Origin: Balneolia bacterium
Lineage (GTDB): Bacteria > Bacteroidota > Rhodothermia > Balneolales > Cyclonatronaceae
Direction of reading: 5' to 3'
Assembly (NCBI GenBank): GCA_003566395.1
Contig: PXDL01000197.1
Coordinates: 1-25,910 of the forward strand
DNA length: 25,910 nucleotides
The number at the start of each line of letters is the position of its first letter. Position 1 is the first letter of the stretch. The notes beneath the pieces were generated by a model, which did no database searches, was not told where the DNA came from, and worked only from the letters and a program-made list of their open reading frames with translations. The position numbers and the translations under genes were made by a program. Of the stretch, positions 15,810 to 22,458 are shown one piece after another.

Positions 15810-16463
15810 ATGGATTATGCAGCCGTTAAGCCCGGTCAGAAGGCGAGCGACAACAGATTTGCCGCCCTCATTTCTTTTGTCTTTAATCCGCTTTTTCTGC
15901 CACCGCCCCTTTTTGCGATGCTCATGCCTGCGGATCAGGTTTTCCCAGCGCACTTTTCTGTTCAGATCGTTTGGGGATGGGCTCTGCTTTTTTACACCAT
16001 CATTCCACTCTTTATTCTCCTGACATTTAAAGGATTGAATCGAATCGAATCTCTTGAAATACCCGTCAGGACCAGACGCACATGGCCTTACATATTTGGA
16101 ATTTTGAGTTACATATTTGGATATATCACGGCCGTTAACTACTTCGGATTCAGCGGTTTGATTCCTGCGGCCGGATTCACTCTAATTCTCAGCAGTATGA
16201 TGGCGGCCCTTATCAATCTTAAGTGGAAAATCAGTGTTCACAACGCAGCTGTAGCTATTTCAGCAGTTTTTATAGCGTGGCATTTGCATCAAATCCAGCA
16301 ACCGACTCTCTTTATAGCAAGCTGTCTGTTTGGTATATTAGTGATGGCTCTAATGTGCTGGTCGCGAATAACTCTGAAAGCGCACACTCCCGCCCAGGCA
16401 TTTTCCGGCATACTTTTTGGCCTGCTTACAGGGTTAACAGTACTGTTTCTATATCCTTCATGA
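15810..16463 (+). CDS. Integral membrane protein, degenerate PAP2-like
   Basis: A 217-residue membrane protein with about six hydrophobic segments. The order of short motifs recalls the PAP2 phosphatase superfamily: a basic R-T-R-R-T-W-P cluster, then KISVHNAAVA where PSGH would be, then SRITLKAHTPAQ (S185, R186, H192) matching SRx5H of the third motif. The third-motif aspartate is replaced by Q196 and the serine-glycine-histidine core is altered, so catalysis as a phosphatase is doubtful unless the subfamily works differently. Similar forms occur in Bacteroidota as I recall. It precedes the NAD(P)HX repair gene by 13 bp and is probably in the same transcript. An uncharacterised membrane protein is the safe label. 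Confidence 0.6.
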   Translation: MDYAAVKPGQKASDNRFAALISFVFNPLFLPPPLFAMLMPADQVFPAHFSVQIVWGWALLFYTIIPLFILLTFKGLNRIESLEIPVRTRRTWPYIFGILSYIFGYITAVNYFGFSGLIPAAGFTLILSSMMAALINLKWKISVHNAAVAISAVFIAWHLHQIQQPTLFIASCLFGILVMALMCWSRITLKAHTPAQAFSGILFGLLTGLTVLFLYPS

Positions 16464-16476
16464 TCTAATTTGCTGA

Positions 16477-18021
16477 ATGGCGAAACCTCATCATTACCAG
16501 CTCTATTCTGCTGCTGAGTCCCGCTCCATTGATTCCCGTACCATTTCCGATTTCGGTTTACCCGGTTTTACGCTCATGGAACTTGCCGCTTCACAGGCGG
16601 CCCGCCACATTTCCGGAGAAATTCGTCCCGGACAGTCCATAACAGCATGCTGCGGAAAAGGTAATAATGCCGGAGATGCCCTTGCCGTCGCTCGCCTCCT
16701 TGCCGAAGAAGGCTTTCCTGTTCAGGTTTATTTCCCCGGCGGCACCGACGGCTTATCCGACGATGCAGCCGCCAATCTGAATCTCTTGAAAATACTCCGG
16801 GAAAAGGGTACTCCCGGCGAAATCGAGATATTCATCGATACACAGCCCGATATTTCCGGCGATACAATCGTTATCGACGGACTTTTCGGCACAGGAATTT
16901 CCCGCGATGTTGCAGCCCCGTACGATACCGCTATCAAACGTATCAATGCTTCAGATGCCGTAGTTTTTGCGATGGATATTCCAAGCGGGCTAAATGCCGA
17001 TACAGGCGAAATTATGGGTTGTGCGGTACGTGCGAATACCACTTTTATCTTCGGTACACGGAAAACCGGCCTCTATTGCGGACAGGCGCAGGACTTCTGC
17101 GGCGTGCGTATTTTTTGTCCCCTGCCTTTTCCTTCCTATCTCTGCAAACAGGAACGACCGGTCCGCATGTTTAATCAAAGCTCCCTGGAATGCCTCGAAG
17201 CCCGGCTTCAGGAATTCAGAAATACCCGCCGCGCTTCACATAAGTATGAAAACGGAAATGTTCATATAGTAGGCGGATCTCCGGGACTCACCGGGGCCGT
17301 TGTGATGGCCTCCCGGGCAGCATGGAACACGGGCTGCGGATCTGTGCAAGTGTACTGCACAAAAGACCTGTCTTCAGCTTACGATGCTCATTTGGTTGAG
17401 CAAACACGCACGATCATCCCGCCGCATAAAGGAAAAATTATTACACCCGAATCGGTTGAAGCCATCGCGGTGAGTATTGACAAACGCCCCGGTCCGGTTG
17501 TGATCGGCCCCGGACTCGGAAGATCGCCGGAGAGTTTACAAGCGGTAAAGGAATTAATCCTGGAGCTGGACCATACAACACCGGTCTTGATAGACGCCGA
17601 CGCTCTTCTTGCCCTTGATAAAGAAACCCGAGAGCACCTGTACCCGGAACTACCTATGATCGTTACGCCTCACCCCGGCGAGCAGAACCGCATGCATGGC
17701 AGGAATGCGCACGTACCCGAAGATGTTGCAATCCAAATGAACGACTTCGCTAACCGGCAGAATCTTGTGTACGCTGCAAAAGGTCTGCCCATGATAATCG
17801 GAACAGCATCGGGAAGCTGGGTCAGCGGTTACGACACCCGTATTTTTTCACGTACCGGCTTCGGAGACGTACTTGCAGGTAAAACGGCCGGGCTTGTATC
17901 ACAAATTCCCCAACATCAGCTTTCACCCGACACTATGGCCGATATGCTCCGGCTGGCGATGCTTCAAATGGTCGTCCGGGCAGAAAAATCCGGCATGCCT
18001 TCACCCGGAGGCGTAATATGA
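16477..18021 (+). CDS. nnr: Bifunctional NAD(P)H-hydrate epimerase / ADP-dependent dehydratase
   Basis: A 514-residue fusion that repairs hydrated NADH and NADPH. The N-terminal half is a YjeF_N epimerase domain (about 10-220): MELAASQAA, CCGKGNNAGDALAVARLL (dinucleotide-binding loop at 60-67) and VFAMDIPSGLNADTGE. The C-terminal half is a ribokinase-like dehydratase domain (about 235-505): HKYENGNVHIVGGSPGLTGA, VIGPGLGRSPES, VLIDADALLAL, TPHPGE (397-402) and TGFGDVLAG with D464 in the catalytic position. Two departures from the usual family loops are visible: GNNAGDA rather than GNNGGDG, and GFGD rather than GSGD or GTGD. It overlaps the VanZ-like gene by 4 bp (ATGA). Confidence 0.93.
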   Translation: MAKPHHYQLYSAAESRSIDSRTISDFGLPGFTLMELAASQAARHISGEIRPGQSITACCGKGNNAGDALAVARLLAEEGFPVQVYFPGGTDGLSDDAAANLNLLKILREKGTPGEIEIFIDTQPDISGDTIVIDGLFGTGISRDVAAPYDTAIKRINASDAVVFAMDIPSGLNADTGEIMGCAVRANTTFIFGTRKTGLYCGQAQDFCGVRIFCPLPFPSYLCKQERPVRMFNQSSLECLEARLQEFRNTRRASHKYENGNVHIVGGSPGLTGAVVMASRAAWNTGCGSVQVYCTKDLSSAYDAHLVEQTRTIIPPHKGKIITPESVEAIAVSIDKRPGPVVIGPGLGRSPESLQAVKELILELDHTTPVLIDADALLALDKETREHLYPELPMIVTPHPGEQNRMHGRNAHVPEDVAIQMNDFANRQNLVYAAKGLPMIIGTASGSWVSGYDTRIFSRTGFGDVLAGKTAGLVSQIPQHQLSPDTMADMLRLAMLQMVVRAEKSGMPSPGGVI

Positions 18022-18425
18022 AAGTATCACCTTTGTTGAAGAAAACAGCCCCGTTTTTACCGGTCTTGCTGTTTTTCTGGATGGTTCTGGCCATGTACCT
18101 CACGCTTTTTCCTGCCGAGTTTATCACCACGGCAGCCAAACTGGGAAATCCGAAACTCGGCCATGTAATACTGTTCGGCGGCTGGACTTTTTTGTTCGGC
18201 ATTACGATGATGATCTACTTTGAGAAACCCCGGATTTCCCTGTTCTTAGTGGTGCTTGCCGGAATTGTTTTCGGCGGTTTTGTGGAATTGCTTCAATACC
18301 TGATGCCTTACGACCGAACCGGCTCACCGGCCGATGTCGGATTTAATACTATCGGAGCCGTGGCGGCGGGAGCAGCCCTGTTTTTTTTGAGAAAAAAAAT
18401 TGAGCCCAAACCCGATTCCGAATAA
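18018..18425 (+). CDS. VanZ-like family membrane protein
   Basis: A 135-residue protein with four hydrophobic segments and the VanZ-like layout: an N-terminal helix with YLTLFPAEF, then NPKLGHVILFGGWTFLFG (the usual D/N-K-x-G-H-x-x-x-F/Y-x), a third helix, VELLQYLMPYDRTGSPADVGFNTIGA (E...Q...R...S..D...N..G) and a final helix. VanZ proteins were named from teicoplanin resistance, but small members in this lineage have no known role, and nothing here suggests resistance. The ATG overlaps the preceding stop as ATGA, so it is translationally coupled to the NAD(P)HX repair gene. Confidence 0.85.
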   Translation: MKVSPLLKKTAPFLPVLLFFWMVLAMYLTLFPAEFITTAAKLGNPKLGHVILFGGWTFLFGITMMIYFEKPRISLFLVVLAGIVFGGFVELLQYLMPYDRTGSPADVGFNTIGAVAAGAALFFLRKKIEPKPDSE

Positions 18426-18445
18426 TACACCTTTGTTTCTGCATG

Positions 18446-18476
18446 TATTCTAAATTTCGTTACCGGTATTAGAATA
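18446..18476. repeat. Inverted repeat between vanZ-like and tonB genes
   Basis: TATTCTAA (18446-18453) and TTAGAATA (18469-18476) form a perfect 8-bp inverted repeat with a 15-base spacer. It follows the VanZ-like stop by 20 bp and precedes the first tonB promoter by about 60 bp. With no clean T-run it is a weak terminator candidate; a dimeric regulator site is an equal possibility. Confidence 0.35.
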
Positions 18477-18532
18477 GTACTGTTTTATATTATCTTAGCA
18501 ATTTCAAACGTTCACTAAAGTACTTCTTCAGG

Positions 18533-18562
18533 TTTGCCTTTTATTTGAATTGTAGTATCTTG
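18533..18562 (+). promoter_or_regulatory. Candidate Bacteroidota-type promoter of first tonB
   Basis: TTTG (18533-18536), then 19 bp, then TATCTTG (18556-18562), close to the TTTG-N19-21-TAnnTTTG consensus with one T missing. The predicted start would give a leader of about 28 bases before the ATG at 18597. Confidence 0.45.
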
Positions 18563-18596
18563 AAGTTTCAAAGCTAACTTAACCTTATGAATCGCC

Positions 18597-19253
18597 ATGT
18601 CAGTTAAGAAAAAACCGGAAAAAGACTTACGTAAGGATTACCAGATTACGCTGCAAAGCAGTCTGGTTATTGCACTTTTACTTGCGGTTGTATTGTTTAA
18701 GTTCAACCTGAATTTCGGTGGTGAGTTTGTCATCGAAGAAATTGAGCGCGATGAACTTGAGCTTGAAGAGATTGTGCAGACCGAAATTATTGAAACCCCT
18801 CCCCCCCCGCCCCGTCCTCCGGTTCCCATTGAAGTTCCCGATGACGCCGTCATTGATGACGAACTCCTCGACATGGATGCTTTCCTTGACATGGACGCCG
18901 GTTTTGATGCCCCGCCTCCACCTCCGCCACCGGACGATGATGATGAAGACGAAATTTTTGTAGTAGTGGAGAACATGCCTGAAATGATAGGTGGTCAGGC
19001 GGCCCTTTACGACGCACTTCGCTACCCTGATATGGCACGCAGGGCAGGTATCGAAGGACGCGTAATTGTTCAGTTCATTGTAGATGAAGAAGGAAATGTT
19101 ACCAATCCGCAGGTTGTCCGAAGTGCAGGACAGGGCGGACTTGACGAAGCGGCTCTCAACGCGATCCGTCAAATGAAGTTCACACCGGGAATGCAGCGCG
19201 GACGCCCCGTGCGTGTTCAAATGACTCAGCCGGTTATTTTCCGACTTCAGTAA
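18597..19253 (+). CDS. Energy transducer TonB (paralogue 1)
   Basis: A 218-residue inner-membrane-anchored TonB protein that passes proton-motive energy from ExbB/ExbD to outer-membrane transporters such as SusC. There is a short basic cytosolic tail (KKKPEKDLRKDY), one membrane helix at about residues 18-36, a linker of about 90 residues that is acidic and proline-rich (PPPPPRPPVP, then PPPPPPPDDDDEDE), and a TonB C-terminal domain (about 130-218) with YPDMARRAGIEGRVIVQFIV, the E-G-N-V turn and final MTQPVIFRLQ. The linker lacks the usual Lys-Pro/Glu-Pro repeats and is short. A near-duplicate follows 263 bp downstream. A TTTG/TATCTTG promoter precedes the gene and a strong terminator follows. 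No exbB or exbD is in the window. Confidence 0.92.
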   Translation: MSVKKKPEKDLRKDYQITLQSSLVIALLLAVVLFKFNLNFGGEFVIEEIERDELELEEIVQTEIIETPPPPPRPPVPIEVPDDAVIDDELLDMDAFLDMDAGFDAPPPPPPPDDDDEDEIFVVVENMPEMIGGQAALYDALRYPDMARRAGIEGRVIVQFIVDEEGNVTNPQVVRSAGQGGLDEAALNAIRQMKFTPGMQRGRPVRVQMTQPVIFRLQ

Positions 19254-19271
19254 ATAAATTCCGCTGTTTTT

Positions 19272-19309
19272 AAGGCCGGTTCTGATTTCCAGATTCGGCC
19301 TTTTTTTTT
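19272..19309 (+). terminator. Rho-independent terminator after first tonB
   Basis: AAGGCCG (19272-19278) pairs with CGGCCTT (19296-19302), with a 17-base loop, followed by an uninterrupted T-run to 19309. It separates the two tonB genes into independent units. Confidence 0.85.
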
Positions 19310-19348
19310 GATCTTTCCTAAACCAGGCAGGGTACAGAAGAGAGCAAG

Positions 19349-19385
19349 GTGTAAAAATAATATTGTTTTTTACACGATTTATAAT
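19349..19385 (+). promoter_or_regulatory. Palindrome next to TATAAT: possible operator/promoter of second tonB
   Basis: GTGTAAAAA (19349-19357) and TTTTTACAC (19367-19375) form a perfect 9-bp inverted repeat with a 9-base spacer. A perfect TATAAT lies at 19380-19385, placing the palindrome over the -35 region, where a dimeric repressor or activator would bind. No good TTGACA is seen. A start near 19391 would leave a leader of about 125 bases before the ATG at 19517. Confidence 0.4.
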
Positions 19386-19516
19386 ATTATTCGGTAGTAG
19401 TCTTCAACTATCACCAGAAGTTTTTCAGCTTAAGATTCCGGTGCAGTCACCCTTTAGCCCTTTCCGGACCTTCCGTCAATCTCTGACCAAGAACTTCACA
19501 AGCCGACTATGCCATA

Positions 19517-20158
19517 ATGAATTCTAAAAAGCCAGACAGCCTCCGTTCTCACTATCGCGTAACTCTTCAAACAGGCCTCATTATTTCCCTCCTTATGATG
19601 GTGGCTGTTTTTAACATCAACATCGTTACAACAAGCGACCCCTTACCGGAAGCCATAGAAAGAGAAGAACTCAAGCTTGAAGACATCTTCCGTACCGAAA
19701 TCATAGAAATCCCGCCTGCTCCGCCGCGTCCAACTGCTCCGGTCACTGTACCCGACGATGCCGTGCTCGATGATGATTTGCTGCCTATAGACGCGGTCAT
19801 TCATGATTATCAGTTTGATGTTCCGCCTCCAGAAGAGGAAGAGACATACGAGCCCGATTTCTTTGAAGCCGTTGAAATAATGCCCGAGCTTCAGGGTGGC
19901 TTGCAGGCCTTGCATAATGAACTTGAGTATCCTGCAATGGAACGCCGGGCCGGTATTGAGGGCCGCGTAAGTATTCAGTTTGTAGTGGATGAAAACGGAA
20001 AGGTTACGCAGCCTGAAGTGATTCGAAGCTCAGGAAATCAAAATATTGACGCAGAAGCGGTACGTGCCTTATCTCAAATGACCTTCAGTCCCGGTATTCA
20101 GTCAGGGCGTATTGTTCCGGTCAGGATGATTCACACCATTACCTTTCGTCTTAATTGA
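19517..20158 (+). CDS. Energy transducer TonB (paralogue 2)
   Basis: A 213-residue paralogue of the preceding TonB. Same plan: cytosolic tail, membrane helix at about 18-36, an acidic linker with PPAPPRPTAPVTVPDDAV and PPPEEEETYEPD, and a TonB C-terminal domain (about 120-213) with YPAMERRAGIEGRVSIQFVVDENG and a final MIHTITFRLN. The shared segments (RVTLQ/QITLQ, EIIE, PDDAV, RRAGIEGRV) show tandem duplication followed by divergence, mainly in the linker. It has its own upstream region with a palindrome next to a TATAAT, so the two copies are probably regulated differently. It converges on the NUDIX gene; a weak AACTG/CAGTT hairpin with T4 at 20178-20200 may end it. Confidence 0.92.
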   Translation: MNSKKPDSLRSHYRVTLQTGLIISLLMMVAVFNINIVTTSDPLPEAIEREELKLEDIFRTEIIEIPPAPPRPTAPVTVPDDAVLDDDLLPIDAVIHDYQFDVPPPEEEETYEPDFFEAVEIMPELQGGLQALHNELEYPAMERRAGIEGRVSIQFVVDENGKVTQPEVIRSSGNQNIDAEAVRALSQMTFSPGIQSGRIVPVRMIHTITFRLN

Positions 20159-20199
20159 ACTCTCCTCACGTTTGAAGAACTGAATCCCTCAAGCAGTTT

Positions 20200-20655
20200 T
20201 CATGGCTTCAAAACGTTTTTAAAGCGTGAAAGCACCTCTTTCAGATTTTCGAACCCGACCATATCAAAGGCCTTTTCCAGGTTTACCCAACAAACTTTGG
20301 TAATGTCTTCCTCCTGTTCCGGGCTGAAATGCTGTGCATCGGTTTGCATGGCATACCACCAGGTGGTTTTCTCGAAATGGCCCCACTTGTCTTTGTAAAT
20401 ATGAACGGTTGTCCCGAGGTCATGCGTAATATCGGGTCCCGGGCAACCGACTTCTTCACTGACTTCCCGCACCGCACATTCCCGGATTGTTTCACCGTCA
20501 TCAAGCTTTCCTTTGGGTAAATCCCACACGCCCCTTCTGTAAATCAGCAAAACTTCATACGCTCCTTTTCGGCTTCGGTAAAGGACGCCCCCCGCCGCAG
20601 ATATCGGCCTGGGTTTTTCACCGGCTGAGTCCTTCTCAAACTTGTTTAAGGCCAT
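20200..20655 (-). CDS. NUDIX hydrolase
   Basis: A NUDIX pyrophosphohydrolase of 151 residues from the ATG at 20655. The Nudix box is complete: G49-x5-E55-x7-R63-E64-V-S-E67-E68-V-G70-C, preceded by a strand with the common VWDLPKGKLDDGE. The N-terminus has ISAAGGVLYRSRKGAYEVLLIYR, typical of the small diadenosine-polyphosphate/nucleotide-type NUDIX proteins, but specificity cannot be assigned. The frame is open up to 20748, yet the ATG at 20655 is one base after the stop of the DUF1844 gene (TAA-A-ATG) and makes a normal-length protein. The longer start would overlap DUF1844 by 92 bp. Confidence 0.9.
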   Translation of the reverse strand: MALNKFEKDSAGEKPRPISAAGGVLYRSRKGAYEVLLIYRRGVWDLPKGKLDDGETIRECAVREVSEEVGCPGPDITHDLGTTVHIYKDKWGHFEKTTWWYAMQTDAQHFSPEQEEDITKVCWVNLEKAFDMVGFENLKEVLSRFKNVLKP

Positions 20656-20656
20656 T

Positions 20657-21001
20657 TTACTCCGAATCCGATGGTTTGTCCTTTCCGTTTTCAGAAGCCT
20701 TTTCTTCGGCCCGTTCACGTTGCTTTTCTTTTTCAAGCAGGGATGCATTCAGCTCTGAATACAGGCTGTCTATATAATCACGGGTTTCCTGATTGAGGTT
20801 GCTTTTGGTGTAATCCCGAAGCATATCGAGCGTATCGATGGAAAACCTGGCGGATTTAAGATCTTCCTCTTTCTGATTGTGTACCGGGTTGGGTACTTCG
20901 CCAAGATTCATACGGGCAATCTTCTCATACTGCTGGACCAGCATCATGAAAAGAAGCATATTTTTCTTCTCTTTCGGCAGCGATTTTCCGGGGATATCCA
21001 T
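20657..21001 (-). CDS. DUF1844 domain-containing protein
   Basis: A 114-residue cytoplasmic protein matching DUF1844: an N-terminal helix FMMLVQQYEKIARMNLGEVPNP (about 18-39), then the signature with ARFSIDTLDMLRDYTKSNLNQETRDYIDSLYSEL. The tail is a highly charged helix (about 85-114, KEKQRERAEEKASENGKDK) probably disordered or coiled. Function unknown; it is widespread in Bacteroidota and related phyla as a small all-helical protein. It is the first gene of a two-gene unit with the NUDIX hydrolase, one base apart. Upstream lies 177 bp shared with the divergent DUF1015 gene. Confidence 0.85.
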   Translation of the reverse strand: MDIPGKSLPKEKKNMLLFMMLVQQYEKIARMNLGEVPNPVHNQKEEDLKSARFSIDTLDMLRDYTKSNLNQETRDYIDSLYSELNASLLEKEKQRERAEEKASENGKDKPSDSE

Positions 21002-21178
21002 AAGGGATTAAGATTCGATTTTGTTATTTTTAGCAGCTTATCATGGGGCCGTCCGGCTTCCGGCAGAACGATTGTATCTGCGGTTTTCCGAACTCCGCTC
21101 CATTATCCGTTATTCAATATACTATTTTTTGATGCCTGTAATCCAGCTTCACGAAACAGGCCAACCCAAATCAACCAA
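21002..21178. promoter_or_regulatory. Divergent intergenic region of DUF1844 and DUF1015
   Basis: A 177-bp space that must carry promoters for both directions. On the plus strand TATACT at about 21118-21123 is a passable -10, but no matching -35 is present. GC-rich short repeats (CCGTCCGGCTTCCGGC around 21049) could form a small hairpin. Nothing is firm. Confidence 0.25.
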
Positions 21179-22390
21179 ATGATTACTATTAAACCTTTTA
21201 AGGCTTGGCGGCCCGAACCCGAACAAGCTGCTAAACTCGCCTGTGTTCCTTATGATGTTATCAATTCTGAAGAAGCCCGGAGTCAGGCTGCCGACACACC
21301 CGGCAGTTTTTTACATGTAATCCGTCCGGAGATTGATTTCCCGGCAAATATAGATGAACATGACGATGCCGTCTATCGCAAAGGAGCCGAAAACCTGAAA
21401 GCCCTGAGGAACAGCGGCAAACTTGTGCAGGATTTTAATGAGGCACTTTACGTCTATCGCATCACAATGGGCGGCCGCTCACAAACCGGGCTTTTTACGT
21501 GTGTGAGTGTTAAGGATTATGATGAAGACCGAATCCTTAAGCACGAGCTCACCCGTCCGGATAAAGAAGATGACCGCACCCGCCATATTGTGGAGCAGCA
21601 GGCCCACGCCGAACCGGTGATGCTTACCTGTGCGGGCAGCGACGCAGTAGATGCCGGGTTGACTAAAATCACCGGCGAACGCGGAGCCATATTTGATTTC
21701 ACTGCGCCTGACGGAGTCCGGCACGAGCTTTGGAAAGTAGCCGATTACAAGCAGCTGAAGCAGGCCTTTGAAGCCCTTCCGGCCCTTTATGTTGCAGACG
21801 GGCACCATCGTTGTAAAGCAGCTTCCCGGGCCGCGGCGGAGATGCGTGAGCGTAATGCCGGCCACTCGGGACAGGAAGAATACAACTTTTTCCCGGCCGT
21901 GGTTTTCCCCAAAGACCAGATGCAAATTCTCCCATACAACCGCGTGATTCACAAAGCCGGCAAGGAGCTCACCGCCGAACTCAAAAGTAAATTCAACCTC
22001 AGCCCGGTTTCCGATCCGGTCCCTTCTAAAAAGGGTGATGTGTGCGTGTATATGGACAAAACCTGGTATGGGTTCACTCTGCCGGATTCGGAGCATTCCG
22101 ATGTAGCTTCGCGCATAGATGCGGCCCGGCTACAGTCGTTGGTTTTCGGACCCGTTTTCGGCATCGAGAATCCGCGTACCGACAGTAATATTTCGTTTAT
22201 CGGAGGTATTCGCGGCACCAAAGAACTCGAACGCCTTGTAGATTCCGGAAAGGCCGAGCTGGCTTTCAGCGTTTATCCTACAAGTATTCAGGAGCTAATC
22301 GACGTATCCGATGCCGGACTGCTCATGCCTCCAAAATCCACCTGGTTTGAACCCAAGCTCCGCTCCGGACTTCTCGTTCATACTTTCTGA
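21179..22390 (+). CDS. DUF1015 family protein
   Basis: A 403-residue protein of the DUF1015 family (usually about 400-420 residues). I chose the ATG at 21179 because the family starts near IKPFKAWRP; an in-frame ATG at 20879 would add 100 residues overlapping the DUF1844 gene and is not supported. Landmarks: CVPYDVI, FLHVIRPEIDFP, LYVYRI, HELTRPDKEDDR, and the signature VADGHHRCKAASRAAAEMR with H209 and H210, then FFPAVVFPKDQMQILPYNRVI. The biochemical role is not known to me. It is followed after 68 bp by serC; DUF1015 genes commonly travel with serine-biosynthesis genes in Bacteroidota, which suggests a role near 3-phosphoserine or D-3-phosphoglycerate metabolism. Confidence 0.88.
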   Translation: MITIKPFKAWRPEPEQAAKLACVPYDVINSEEARSQAADTPGSFLHVIRPEIDFPANIDEHDDAVYRKGAENLKALRNSGKLVQDFNEALYVYRITMGGRSQTGLFTCVSVKDYDEDRILKHELTRPDKEDDRTRHIVEQQAHAEPVMLTCAGSDAVDAGLTKITGERGAIFDFTAPDGVRHELWKVADYKQLKQAFEALPALYVADGHHRCKAASRAAAEMRERNAGHSGQEEYNFFPAVVFPKDQMQILPYNRVIHKAGKELTAELKSKFNLSPVSDPVPSKKGDVCVYMDKTWYGFTLPDSEHSDVASRIDAARLQSLVFGPVFGIENPRTDSNISFIGGIRGTKELERLVDSGKAELAFSVYPTSIQELIDVSDAGLLMPPKSTWFEPKLRSGLLVHTF

Positions 22391-22458
22391 GGCCATTTTT
22401 TGCTATGATGCAACACCTCCGAACACCTCCCTACTACTATTTTACCTAACCTATTGCT

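Noticed and set aside
15669..15953. 94-residue minus-strand ORF after proS
   Set aside because: It spans the terminator hairpin and the start of the PAP2-like gene and shows no domain.
18018..18425. Glycopeptide resistance gene
   Set aside because: VanZ-like similarity alone; no vanHAX or other resistance context, and such small proteins are common in this group.
18638..18976. Serine- and glycine-rich minus-strand ORF across the first tonB
   Set aside because: It is the reverse reading of the proline/aspartate-rich TonB linker.
20656..20748. Longer N-terminus for the NUDIX protein
   Set aside because: It would overlap the DUF1844 gene by 92 bp; the ATG at 20655 directly follows its stop and gives a normal length.
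20879..21178. 100-residue N-terminal extension of the DUF1015 protein
   Set aside because: It overlaps the DUF1844 gene by over 120 bp, lacks family similarity, and the family start fits the ATG at 21179.
22392..22458. Repeated AACACCTCC before serC as a regulatory repeat
   Set aside because: Only two short adjacent copies in a 68-bp gap; too little to support a site.
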